A model generated the notes under the pieces. It saw only the letters and a program-made list of their open reading frames with translations, searched no databases and was not told where the DNA came from. 64,000 nt of DNA from Larix kaempferi (lineage: Eukaryota > Streptophyta > Pinopsida > Pinales > Pinaceae): the NCBI GenBank assembly GCA_027924585.1, contig BSBM01000424.1, positions 496,001 to 560,000 of the forward strand, read 5' to 3'. The position numbers and the translations under genes were made by a program. Positions 49,141-61,234 of the stretch are shown piece after piece; position 1 is the first letter of the stretch; the number at the start of each line of letters is the position of its first letter.

Positions 49141-50490
49141 GAGTTCTTTCAACTATTTTTAGCATCAATCAATGTATGTGCAAAATCAAACCTTACAAAT
49201 CATCTTGATGTATTTTCATTTTTCACTTGATAGAAAAATTATTCCAAGTAAAGTGTGCATCACAAATTAGAGACTCATGTAGTAGGAGAAAAAAATTAAA
49301 GAATGTATATATTTGAACCCTTATTTTATGATTTAATTTTTTTAGTCTACAAGCCAACATTAAATAAGAATTCACTTGATGAAATAGTGAGTGGAAGGGG
49401 GTCGTCATGCCCCAACTAACCCCAAAATGTTTTTTATCCCTCAACGTCCCCCTTGCAAATCTTGTAGGCTCAAGTTTTGAAAGATGATGTTATAGGCAAG
49501 AAATTTTTGCTCTAGGTTTGGTCTTGTAACACTGCAACAAGTTTGTTGCGTAACAATCAGCTCCAACTGCACGGGACATGTGCTCTTCTCGAGATTATGA
49601 AAACCTTTTACAATATTTTGGGTGCCTATATACCTACATACACATCTAACAACAAAGACATCAAATGCATCCCGGAGGCAGACACTTTTGTCCTGCATTG
49701 TTCAAGGAATATTAAACAATGTTTGGTTGAACATCCAATACAAATCTAATAACGATAGAATAAAATATATCCAATATGTACACGTGTAATGGAGAAGATG
49801 GATATAGTTTGAAATATTTCTTAAAATCATCACAATGGAAGGTTGTCCTCAATTATCCGTCCATGTTCATATTTGGACATTTTCCATTTCTTAGTTTTTT
49901 TTTCGATGGAACTTGTATTAATTTTATTCGAGATGCACATACTAAATGACTATATTGACAATATATGACATGAGGTTCATAATCTTGAAATTAAATATAA
50001 TTTTTAGTCACGTGGGTTTGTTGAAAAAATAACCTTTTAATATGATGGATCCTCTCTCATATGTAAATCCTTTGTTGTCGTAGTCCTCCAATAAATTCAT
50101 ATTTGTTCCAGTGCACCACATCAAATAATATTTCACCTTTTCTTTGTTGTCTAAGGGTGTAATCACAGCAAAAACATCTCCTGTACATTCAAATTGATGT
50201 CAAGGTTTTTAAATGCATTAAATTGACTTTAATTTGTATTCTAGATACAATGAGGAAAGGAGCGTACTATTTAGATTTGTACATCTACACTCGATGCAAT
50301 CAATGACTAGAATTGACAAATGCAAGTTCTGAAAAAAGAAATATAAAATTCATCCTTATGGCGGTGGATCAAATCTCACTCTTTATCGGATAAGTCATCC
50401 AAGCCATGTGAAGGAATCTTCAAGTATATAAGGGAATCCAACAATGAACAATCAACAAATAATTTGTACTCTAAATATACATACTTTTTA
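49141..50490. other. Spacer, no supported gene
   Basis: Frames at 49223-49444 and 49441-49698 on the minus strand are short and unrecognised. The sequence may be decayed transposon. Confidence 0.35.
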
Positions 50491-50999
50491 TTAAATGAAC
50501 AATAATTTTTTATAGTTTATTACATTACCTTCTCTGACAAGATCTGAAATTCTATCGCCATTAGATGAAATTGCTATTTCTTCTGATTCTAATTCTTCCA
50601 AGCTTGGAAGTGCCATTTTTCCCTTTGGATTAATCTCTATGTGTTTCCAATGTTTTACATAGTTGTTCGTTATGTTTTCACAGACTTCCGTATATACAAC
50701 ATTTCCAATGCAAATATGACAAAAGTATGATTGTTTTCTACTGTCAAGTGTAAACACGTTTTGGAAGGATTTTGTTTGAAAATAGTGTAAATATCTAGTC
50801 CCATGTATGGTGCTAGCCTCGTATGGGATTGATCTATCTATATCTTGGATTCCAATAAGCCAAAAGAACCTGTGATATGACAAATCATGAAGGATAATTT
50901 TTAATGTTAGACTTGCAAATATAACATTTTTTTAAATTAAAAATTAATAGAAATAAAAAACATTGTGTACATACATGCACACATGATGCAGGAGCATCA

Positions 51000-51700
51000 A
51001 CCCACCCTCAATCAAATCAAAATCTTGAACCTTCAAGAAAGTGAAGACGTGGATGCATAACCACAATGTGGCTAAAAGCTATATTCTTCCCATATTTTTG
51101 TACATGTAGGGAGGCATGGCGTTATTAAAACCTGCCTTATAATCAAGCGAATTATATTTTGGTGGCACTGTTACATAGATTTAGTATTCTGGTTCAAATG
51201 CTGGCATATAACCGCCTAAGAGAGGGAGATGATAGGGCGGTTGAGTTCTTTATAAATGTAGCCACCAGAATTTTGAGAGGGGGGTCTACACCATGTAAAA
51301 TTTAGGTCGGCACAATGTAGAACCAGGCCGAGGGGGCAACAAGGCCCATAGAGGCCGTATGATGTAATTCAAGCTTGATTCTTTTTTTTATGAAACTGTG
51401 TGTGATTTAAGTTTATCTTGTTGAGCTTCAATTTTATATCTCTTGCATAAATCTGTGTGTAGAAAATTTATGTAATCATATCAGTTTGAGTGTGAAATTC
51501 ATGTGTGAGAATGTGTGTTAGAGGAAGTTATTGGTCCTTCACCATCGATCACAGGATGGATTGATGGTGTTCATTAACCAATGATATCACAGAGGCATGA
51601 GATTATAGAACGATATTGCTGCTACGGACACATTTAAATTCATATTCTGGGCCCATAACCCACATGTCCAAGCATTTAACGGACCCCCATATCGGTCTTC
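51000..51700. other. Insertion within gene B, possibly LTR-derived
   Basis: Interrupts the frame of gene B between its nuclease core and its C-terminal part. Near 51583-51597 the plus strand has tgatatcacagaggc, resembling a tRNA primer site, after an LTR-like stretch. Borders are unclear. Confidence 0.3.
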
Positions 51701-53029
51701 ATCAACACATCTTTTGATTGTTGATTATAGTCATGGCTTAGATTTAGATGACACCATTTGAAAACTTCTACTGCTGAATCAAATCGTTGGTAAGGATGGT
51801 TTATTTGTCATCTTCGAAGTGACATTTTTACACATGTTCCTGCACCATCATGTTCACCTTTTCCATGTCCAGTTTCAAAGAAATTCCAACGATGTCTAAT
51901 GTTCGATGCTTTATGAATATGACACAACCAAAATAATGATCATGAAGATTTAAATTGTCTCGCACATCCATCCAATCATATCCAATGTTCATTGAATTTA
52001 ACTTCACATCTTTTTAGTGATTCATAGAAAATATTTTCAATACAATGTTGTACAAAATGTGTATCATGTGTACGATCATCACTGATATAAAAATAATATT
52101 CTCTGATCACATATTGATTGTCACACGTGCTTTCAATGCCATCAAAATCATGCTAGGAATGTCTATATAGAACATGGAAAAATATTGAAACTTGGTTAGA
52201 ATGATAGTATTCCCTTCGTATCTCCTTTTGTGGAGCAAATGTGTAGTTTTCTGCAAAATCAACCACAGACAAAATTGTTTCGGGTGGATAAAATTCACGA
52301 GACTATTTGAATTGAAGGTCTTTCCATCGTGCTCTATGTGAATGTTTGGTGTATTTATAAATTTCATTTTCAAATTTCTTTAAAAACTCCGTCACACATA
52401 TTTTATATTATTGCAAATCAATTCGTTTGGAAAGCGCATCACTAGAACTTGTAGCATAATTGATATATTCATATATTCTCTAGTCAACAGTTACATTCAA
52501 TAGCAACTAATCATTATCAATAGTATATTTATTGTGGAATAAAGCTATATTTCCACAACGATCAAAATGTTTTCCACTGACACATTTCTTATGGTAAAAC
52601 AGTTCATCGTGATCTCTCTCACATAGAATTTCTGATATGAATTTGCGTATTATGGGCAGAGGTGGTGAATTTGACCAAAACCTTTTACCAAATTCAAGAA
52701 AAGTGTCATAATATAATTCAAATTCCAAATGATAATGACAACAACATGTGTCACGGACAATAATAGGTCTAACATACCATGGTTTCTGTTGCACAAATGT
52801 AGTGATTAACATACTGATTCCATGATGATCCTCCTTGAATTTATTGAACAATTGTACTTGTGTCATTTCCAATATATGTTTTGCATGGGTTTCATATTCA
52901 TTTTCTAATACTCTTCATCGCATCACATCCCTTTCATTTGGTGAAACTCGAACATGTGCCAACCAATATTTATGTACAGTATCTTTAACACCTTCTCTCA
53001 TTCACGCACTAGTGTTTGGAAAGGGTGCT

Positions 53030-54757
53030 ATTTCCCTTATGTTTGAACGGTTAAAAGAAAATTATGAATTAAAAGTTAGGGTATTGCCCAATCACCTACA
53101 GGTATGCAAAACAAAGAATTATCTCACAGAACCTTCATTCATTAGAACAGAGCACAAGAGTCGAATCCCCTTAATAGTATGAATATACATAGATAGAGAT
53201 CACGCTTCCAGTGTAGATCAGAGAGATTAAGCAACAAAACCACCATAGATTCGCCTTCAGCAAATTTAGTCATAGACAGCAATGGACATAGATAGAATTA
53301 GAACATAAACTCATAATAAACGTATTAAAACCCTCTGTGAACAGTAAGATATTTATAAACTGAAATTATTTACTAGAATATACATACTGTATCCAAAATG
53401 GCAATTGCACTGTGTCTTAAATTAAATTTCATAAGTCGATCCGAGAGGCTGTCACTTACAAGTAACACTACAGAATCCTAAAACAACCTACACAGGCTTA
53501 TACATTAAATGTTACATAAACCTTAGACAAGTCCCCATGGGAAAACGATTACAAAGGTAAGCAAACAGAGTATGCCTAGAAAAAGAAACTGAAGGGCCTC
53601 CAGCAACTACTTGCCTCCATTCAAAAAAAAGTAGCCATCAAGTCCCCCACGAAATTCATCAATGCAGACTGAATAGATAAATCTCATGGATGGGAGTTGG
53701 TCCCCAATGGACCTGGGACTTAACCGAAGTCCATTCGTTGCAGTGGTTTCCACCTTCTAGATGTTTCAAGCCCCAATAGGTAACCTCCAGGTAGCCAGCA
53801 CGAACTCTCCTGGCATGACCAAATCTGAAGTTAGTAAAAGCTACTAGTAAGATTCTACAAATTAATGGGAGTTCAAAACCAAAATGGTAGAAGAGAAAAG
53901 AACATACCTTTGGGTGCTAAGCAAATTGTGGATGCCTCTACACTATACAAATGAATCTCGATTCTAGTGTTAGCCTCTGCCAATTTAGGGGTAGAGAGCC
54001 CTTTCTTCCCCTCTCCAACGCTCAAACACAACCAAACCAGAGAAGGTGCATTTTCTTAGGGTAATTTCTCATTTCACCACATCTAGAGTGGAAATCTCCC
54101 ATGAGGCCTTCACATGACCCTCATTAATTCCAAAGCTACCTCCACCATCGATTCAATATTTACCCACACTCCTATAGTGGTATCCCTTACTAATTAAATT
54201 TAAAGAGCTTGAGTGTGAATCTGAGAGCTTGGTCTAAGTTGACCATTTCCTTTGCCAATTATGAGACTTACCCTCTCACCTTAGAATGCTAGCGTAGGGC
54301 TTTCGCTTTGGTCACCTGCAACAAAGTAAATGACATGTCATAGCTTGTGCAAAGCTAAGTAAGCCCAGGAACCATGTGACCCTTCACACCAACCATGGAT
54401 TTATACACATTAATCGTCCAATTTAATTATCGTAACGATACAGTCAATCATAGCTACAAGGGCACAAACATAGGGTTTGGAGCATGCATCAAGACCAGAA
54501 AACAAACATAACAATGTATGAAGCAAATAATGTTGTAGAGCAACAATAATGACATTTAATGGTACCGACTAAGCTATATCATGCTAGATCAATGTCGTAC
54601 GGACAATCGATGAAGTATCACAGTCAGAATACAAGCAACATATAAATCCTAGTGTTTAAACTCAGTGTTGTAGTTAATTTTAAAGTAGATCTTAGGTCTT
54701 ACAAGTAATTAGACCCCGTACAAAGTTTTTTTAATTCATGATTCGAGGGACATTACA
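53030..54757 (-). repeat. Probable solo LTR inserted in gene B
   Basis: On the minus strand it begins TGTAATGTCCC at 54757, exactly where gene B's frame ends (HNKF). Gene B resumes below about 53030. A TATA-like gtttataaatatc lies near 53350. The left border is approximate and no target duplication was confirmed. No coding sequence is seen inside. Confidence 0.5.
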
Positions 54758-55679
54758 GAATTTATTATGTATGTGCAATGTCTTTCTTGAGGTTCCTATT
54801 GTTTTTTCCAGTTGTGTTGTCAAACGTTTTTGTCTAGCACTAGTTGAAGTAATTGCTATTTGAATTGCTCTACGTGCAGCTTTGGTATCTTTCTTTCTAT
54901 ATTTTCCAAAAAAAACATTGCATCACTTATATTTTCTATCACATTATGTTTCACCTTCGACTCTTTTGTCACCTTGTGAATACCCAATAAAGACATAACA
55001 ACATTTAACTTCATGGACACTAATAAACATATCAAAATTTGCGCTTGTGATGCTATTGAATATTGTTGGAGAACATCATCATAAAATTGCATAACACGAT
55101 ATCATGCAACATGTTCGACTATTTTTTCCCCATATTTGTCGCAATCAATGTTTTCCAACATTTCATCATCAATGGTGAAAGCACCTATATATTTTAGTTA
55201 AATTTAATTAACACATATCAAAAATTACAATTCATTATAAAAAAAGGATTTGAAAAATATATGATATATACATACCAGGTCTGATTTCTTGTTCTTGAAC
55301 TTGATTTTCAATATTGACTTCATCAACGTTAGCTTGTAAATCCCTATTTACATCTTCAGCAATTGTCTCTTTGATTTCGATTTCTTGTTCTTGTACTTGA
55401 TTTTCAAGATCTGTTTCATCAACATTATGATGTAAATCTCTATTTACATCTTCAACAACCGTCTCTTGTATTTGTGAAAGCCTTTCTTTTTTGACATGGT
55501 AATGAGTCTTTATCTTTCCCTATGAGCCTCATCATCTAGTTTACATGCACTTTTGCTTTGACACTTTCTTTTATTTCCCATGATTGTTTAATCTGTAGAG
55601 GTTAAATTAAAGAATCAACACTTTATAGTAAAAAAATAAAAATTTAAGATAAAAAAACAACTAAAAAAAGCCTTTTGAT

Positions 55680-56640
55680 TCTTTCAACCATTTATAAAAA
55701 CACATTATTAGAAATTTCCTTTGACACTTTCACCTAAAAAAAAATCTTTTAGAAAAAATCACCTTTAAAAAATCTCTTAATAGTATTTGAGTCTACGAAC
55801 AACAAAACACCTTAAGAAAGTGTCTTCTAGATTTTGACCTAAAAAGTGTTTGACAAAAAAAATTACCTTAAAAATCTCCTTGGAGTCTTTGAATTTTGAG
55901 AAAACACCTTAGAAGAAATTTTTTTTTGAGTCTTTGAATTAAAAAAAATCTTCGAGAAAAAATTCACCTTTCAAAAATTCACTTAGATTCCTTGAACCTT
56001 TGAGAAAACACTTTAAGAGAAGTTTCCTTTGAGTGGTTCACCTAAAAAATAAATTGTTGAAAAAAAAATCATCTTAGAAAAAGTCTTTTAGAGTTTTTCA
56101 GACTTCAAGAAAACACCCAAAAAGAAATTTATTTTCAACCTTTGACAAAAAATAAGACCTATGAGAAAAATAGATCATCTTAAAAAAAGTTCTTAGAGTC
56201 TTAGAACACTAAGAAAACTAGTTTAAGAGAAATTGTCTTTGATTTTTTGACCTAAAAAAAGAATTAGAAAAAAATCACCTTAAAAAAGTCTCTTAGAGTC
56301 TTTGAGAGAACATTGTGAGAGAAATTTCCTTTGAGCCTTTAAGAAAAATATCTTTTTAAATAATTAAAAAAAATATCCTTAAAGAAGTATTTTAGAAAAA
56401 CATTTTTTTTAAGAAATAGGCTTAGAAAAACATCACTTTAAAAAATTCCCTTAAAAAAAAAATTCTCAAAGAAGTCTCTTAGAAAAGAAATCTCCTTACT
56501 TTCAAGAAGTTTTTTTAGGAAAAAAATCTTCTTAAAGAAGTCCCTTAAAAAAAACTCAGAAAAAAATATCCTTTGAAAAATACTCCTTGGAAAAAAATCT
56601 CCTTTTGGAAAAAATCTCCTTTGAAAAAACCCCTTAAAAA
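55680..56640. repeat. Degenerate tandem array upstream of gene B
   Basis: Roughly 110-bp units repeat acctaaaaaa, aaaaatcacctt, aaaaagtctcttagagt and agagaaatttcctttgag, increasingly degraded to the right. It starts about 100 bp upstream of gene B's ATG. Subterminal arrays are common in DNA transposons, but no terminal inverted repeat was identified. Confidence 0.7.
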
Positions 56641-57046
56641 ATATTCTGTGAAGATGTTTATGGAATGAAAGATACGAAATATTGATTTTGAAAGGTCTAT
56701 ATTTATATGATTCGAAATAATTTAATTTTTAAAAGTGGCCCCCCGCTTTTCCGACCGAAGAATTTTTTATGCGTTCTATTTTTCAGTTGAATAATCAATG
56801 TTAAATTTAACGGTTTGATAACATAAAACATTTTTTTGGCCAAATAATTATTCGACCGAAAAACCTCTACTTCCTAAAAACTGCACAGTTTTCAGGTTTA
56901 TGCTTTTTCGAAGGTAAAAACAATGTACAATAAGTCAAATCGATTGTCGAACCCGATACAATTAGTTTATTCATTGAATCTACTTTCCGTAGGTATATAT
57001 TTTGTTGTATTTAGGTGGGATTTGATAATTTTAATTATTATTTTTG
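56641..57046. other. Spacer, nothing recognised
   Basis: Contains the phrase ccgaccgaag and its variant attcgaccgaaaa, 100 bp apart, but no gene. Confidence 0.35.
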
Positions 57047-57663
57047 TTAACATGTGTATGTTTTTGTTTCATTGCTTTCAAAATGGAGTGGAATGAAAAT
57101 TACATAACTTCCAAAATACACAATAAAAAAATTGAAAAAAATATGAAATTCTTCGTTGGAGTGTCTACTTCCAAAGGGTACTCTTAGATTTTTTAGTTTT
57201 AGTGGAAATTGAGAGAAATGTCCACTCAAAATAAACATGTTGATATTCGGAAATTTTTCCAGATCGATCCAATTCAAAAAATTATAGTAATTAGTATATT
57301 CACCCGTTGGATACAAAATTATAGTTAGGATCTAATACACTCTTTATAGATTGTCGTATCATATTTTTTTTTTTAAATACAAGTTTAACAATGAGTTAAC
57401 GTGACTCAAAAAAATGACTATTTATTAGTCATTTCATTTTATAAGAACATACTATCAAACATTTCCCAAATTCACATATCAAATCTCAATAAACAAATTC
57501 GAAAAAATATTGAATATAAAGCTAGCAAAATTATCTAAAAGTTTTCTTTTTACTAGAAAGTGAAATTCTAAACACAAATATAACTTTTGCTCGCTCGAAG
57601 TTGAAAAGCATGAAAAATTTGGATTTATTTTCTTACAAGACCCCCCAAAATAGACACCCATAT

Positions 57664-59123
57664 TCATGGATTCACCCCATTGTTCTTACCCGTGATTGAA
57701 AAATGTGGAGCATCTTCGTCAATCAAATCATGAACTGATGGAACAATGAGAGATTCGTCAAAACTATCAATCACAACAAGATTTGATTTTAAAGATTCAA
57801 GATTATGACTCACCTCCTTACATGAATTGATTTCCCCATTCAAATTATTAAGATTTCCTAAGACATCATATTGACAGTTGTAGGCCTCATCCTTAATTAA
57901 GAAATTACTTTGCAAAATTGAAAAACACAGGCATTAAGATGAGGCGAGATGACATCCTTGTGATGGATAGAAATATGAGGGTCATGCTTTGAATTAGATG
58001 GAAATATGTCGTCATCAAAAGAAAATTCATGCTAGACATTTCGCGGGACCATCTCAGAATAACTCATGGATGGGAAACGGGGAGTGAGAGCACTATTAAT
58101 ATTTTGATATTGGTCAGTCTCTATAAAGGAAACAAAAGAACTCATGTTGGCCTTCAAACTATCTAAAGTACTCGACGTATCATCAGATGCATGACTTCCA
58201 GGAAATATAGGTGCATATTGGAATGCGACACTAGAATGATCAGCTTGATCGATTGGTGGAGGGGGTCTTGACTCATGGATATAAGGAATAATGATCTCAT
58301 GATTAAAATTCTCCTTATTGATTAGAAGATTGGGATCAAATGAAACATTTGGTTTAAATTGAGATTGATACATGGTCATGGTAGCATAGATATTGTCTAT
58401 AGGCTTATGGGATATAGAGGGATTACCCTCTTTACTTGTTCTTGGTATGACAAGTAGCATTCACAAGTACAAGGGTTATGGCCCTTGTTGTAAAAAATGC
58501 ACCAATGATGTGCGAGAGGTTTGGTAGATTACATCATCCCAAGTAGATTTAGAAAGTGGGGAGGCTGAAATCGTCCAATCTTGCATTTCACAGATCAATT
58601 TGAAAATGGAAATATTGGTCTTAAGGGTTAATTGGTCCATTGGAAGCACTGCCCTTTTCTGATGGTCTTCAATTTCGAGGCATTCCTGTAACGCAGAGCC
58701 AAGGCAATTTAAATTATTTCCTTCTAACTGGTGGTAGTAAGGAGGAGGAATACATTGAAAACACTAGACGAGAGCAGTTTGTTCCAAAGGTTGGACAAAT
58801 TTGGGAATTTGATTATATAGCTTCATAAACTTAAGGTTAAATTATTTGATCGATTCATTCTCTTTAAAGGTTATATAGTTAAAAATCCTCAGATTCTCGG
58901 CTAAGTTTTTTACATCCCCAAATGTGGAAAACGAAAGAGCCATGGAAGAAGGAGGAGAAGAAGAATCGAGATCAAAGACTCGCATGGTTGATTGATGACT
59001 AACCAAGCTTGACAAATCAATCATGATGAGATAGTAATGACAAAGGATTAAAGGGATTGGATTAAAATATTGACAGGAATATAGTCCCCAGTGGAGTCGC
59101 AAATTAAATATGGTGATGCTCAA
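57664..59123 (-). pseudogene. Decayed retrotransposon gag region
   Basis: From right to left on the minus strand: MALSFSTFGDVKNLAENLRI, FNLKFMKLYNQIPKFVQPL, CFQCIPPPYYHQLEGNN, LGSALQECLEIEDHQKRAV, then a knuckle-like HHWCIFYNKGHNPCTCECY near 58500-58445 and Ser/Pro-rich frames 58460-58032 and 57915-57664. The order and phrases fit a plant gag with a zinc knuckle. LTRs and pol are absent. Confidence 0.6.
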
Positions 59124-59439
59124 AATGACATAGTTAGGGAAACAACATGATAAACACCCTTGGAGGTTTGATCAATGGCGTAAAAAGCATTAATAAAATA
59201 AAGGAGAACTCGATACTTGATAATAAATGGAAGAAAGCTTTCTAAATGAGAAATGATTAACTAATTATCCATAGTGAGATGAATGCAAAATATGTACATA
59301 AAAAAAGACTATTAGTAACAAATTTCCTAAGAAGTAAATAGTTAGTAGCAAGCATGAAAATGTATCAATAATTAAATATATTCTAACACTTAAGTAATAT
59401 TAAGTATTTGTTTCATCAAATCTGGCTAGCACATGTTGG
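59124..59439. other. AT-rich spacer, nothing recognised
   Basis: No gene, RNA or repeat seen. Confidence 0.4.
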
Positions 59440-60479
59440 CAGAGTTCATGAACTCTGTCCATGTGGGCAGAGTTCACGAACTCTGCCCATGTGGAAATGA
59501 CAATACAATGAATGTATATACACAAAAGGTAATCTTTCCCATGGGTTGTTAACTTGAGGCTAAGTCTTATATTCTAACGCTTTCAATTGAGGTTGCAATT
59601 AAATGAAAGTGAATTAAACTACGTTTCACGACACGTTACAATCGCAGAGTTCACGAACTCTGTCCACATGGATAGAGTACATGAACTCTACCCATCATGA
59701 ACTCTGCTTAATCTGCTATCATTTTTCAGAGATGACTACTTCACCCTTAATTAATCTGTTATCATTTTTCATAGTGATTATAGTAATATTTACATTTCAT
59801 GCTCAGATTACCCATATAATGATCGTAGTGTAATATGGACACAAAGTAAGTACTAATGTGAACAACTTTTAGTATAACTATAACAACATATATTACGTAT
59901 ACAGTTGAACCAATGCGACTAGTAGTAAGATCAATTCATATAAGGATAATTAAGAGTTGACAGTTATAAGATCAATAAGACTCTGTAATTCACAGTTCGT
60001 TAACTATGACAACTTCTATAGCTTGCAATGTACTCTGCTTTAATGGGATTCAGACTGGTTAAGTACTGGTTTTGATATGAGTAAGCCTTGAACTATCATA
60101 TATTAAGGTAATTCTTAATCCTTTTTGTAATCATAATAGTCTTTATTAGAGGTATAATTTATGAGCTATTAAAGTCAATATAACAATTAAACTTAGTTTT
60201 CTAAATTATTCCAATGAGCCAAAAAAAACACAAAACAAAGTAGTGGGATTTAACGAATTACTGTCTGCGAGTTTGCAAAAAATAGGTATGTTCTTAAAAA
60301 GTCTAGATTGTCAATTTTAACGTATTAGATAGTCAATTTTAGCACAGAATTAGCTAGTTGTACATCAATTGATTACAGTTGTTAGATAGTTGTAATTTGC
60401 ACTATTTGGACATAGTTCATTAAATCTGTCCTTGTGGACAGAGTTCATGAACTCTGTCCATGTGGACAGAGTTCATAGA
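59440..60479. repeat. Dispersed palindromic minisatellite
   Basis: Three small clusters (59440-59494, 59644-59718, 60410-60479) repeat a unit of about 28 bp: CAGAGTTCATGAACTCTG followed by tccatgtgg. The first 18 bases form a perfect palindrome. The stretches between clusters are AT-rich and empty. Confidence 0.85.
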
Positions 60480-60873
60480 TCAATATATTAACCTAAATTT
60501 CCAACACAGCAAAGACAATTGAACTGTACACATTATTTTTATGTATTTAGGAAATCCTTGTTAAGAGGTATTGATATCTAAACATGATAGTATTATGCCA
60601 CAGATATATGGAAACATGAGACTTACTAATAATTTTTCCACATTAACAGTGATCCAATGATATTAGTCCACCTAGCATTGAGTTCACACTAAGTTGACAC
60701 TAATCCAACTCCTTTGAGTTCAAGATATAGAATTGAGTTGGGATACCAAATTATATTTAATACGATAATTTATATTTTAAAAAACAAATTAACATTATAT
60801 TTTAGAGTTAATGAACTAAATATCATGAATTGAGAAACTAATTGAGGGAAAATGATGGTCTTGAGTTTTTGCT
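60480..60873. other. AT-rich spacer
   Basis: No supported feature. Confidence 0.4.
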
Positions 60874-60955
60874 AGGCAATGGTGACCATTCATTGTATTA
60901 TGTTTTCTTTTTTTTGCAACATGGCAAACATAATACCATGAATGGTCACCGTTGC
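60874..60955. repeat. Short perfect-looking hairpin
   Basis: Arms of about 30 bp (gcaatggtgaccattcattg and its reverse complement) differ at two positions and enclose a 20-bp T-rich loop. Confidence 0.85.
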
Positions 60956-61234
60956 TAGGATGACCACTTGTAACCTTCACTTAATATTAACCATATTGGT
61001 TCCATTCATTTAAAACATCAAAAACACTTAAAAGATTGGCACATTAATTCCTCATACATCCAACAATATTATCTATACTCATTTTAAAAACTATTAGATG
61101 ATATTAGGTATATTTAGGTCCTTATTAAAGAACTTAGTTTCTTTAGCAGCTAGGTCTTAGAATATGTAGAATTAACATGTATAATTTGTATATGTTTTGA
61201 GTTGATAGTTGTGTAAGTGTAGATATCATATCAA
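60956..61234 (+). promoter_or_regulatory. Upstream flank of gene C
   Basis: Non-coding AT-rich sequence before the proposed start; no clear TATA box was assigned. Confidence 0.25.

Larger units (their letters stand above)
50491..55581 (-). pseudogene. Gene B: unclassified transposase-like gene, split by insertions
   Basis: Start: ATG at 55581 (MGNKRKCQSKSACKLDDEA). The first part has a likely intron (donor GTATGT near 55273, acceptor near 55187), then TIDDEMLENIDCDKYGEKIV (about 55180-55100) and a basic segment AARRAIQIAITSTSARQKRL near 54850-54790. The frame is cut at 54757 and resumes near 53020: KDTVHKYWLAHVRVSPNERD, KPWYVRPIIVRDTCCCHYHL, CGNIALFHNKY. The core then has ILSVVDFAENYTFAPQKEIR (Asp near 52258), LDGCARQFK (51974-51949) and FFETGHGKGEHDGAG (51880-51836). 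A last piece, 50883-50491, reads FWLIGIQDIDRSIPYEAST and YFCHICIGNV. Spaced D, DG and HGKG-DG motifs suggest an RNase H-like nuclease. I cannot name the superfamily. Stops and frame breaks make it a pseudogene. Confidence 0.7.

Noticed and set aside
49441-49698. 85-residue minus-strand frame as a gene
   Set aside because: Several Cys and a protein-like feel, but no motif, start context or homology that I can support.
59440-59718. CRISPR-like pattern of palindromic repeats
   Set aside because: Units are mostly adjacent, without uniform unique spacers, and the genome context is a plant.
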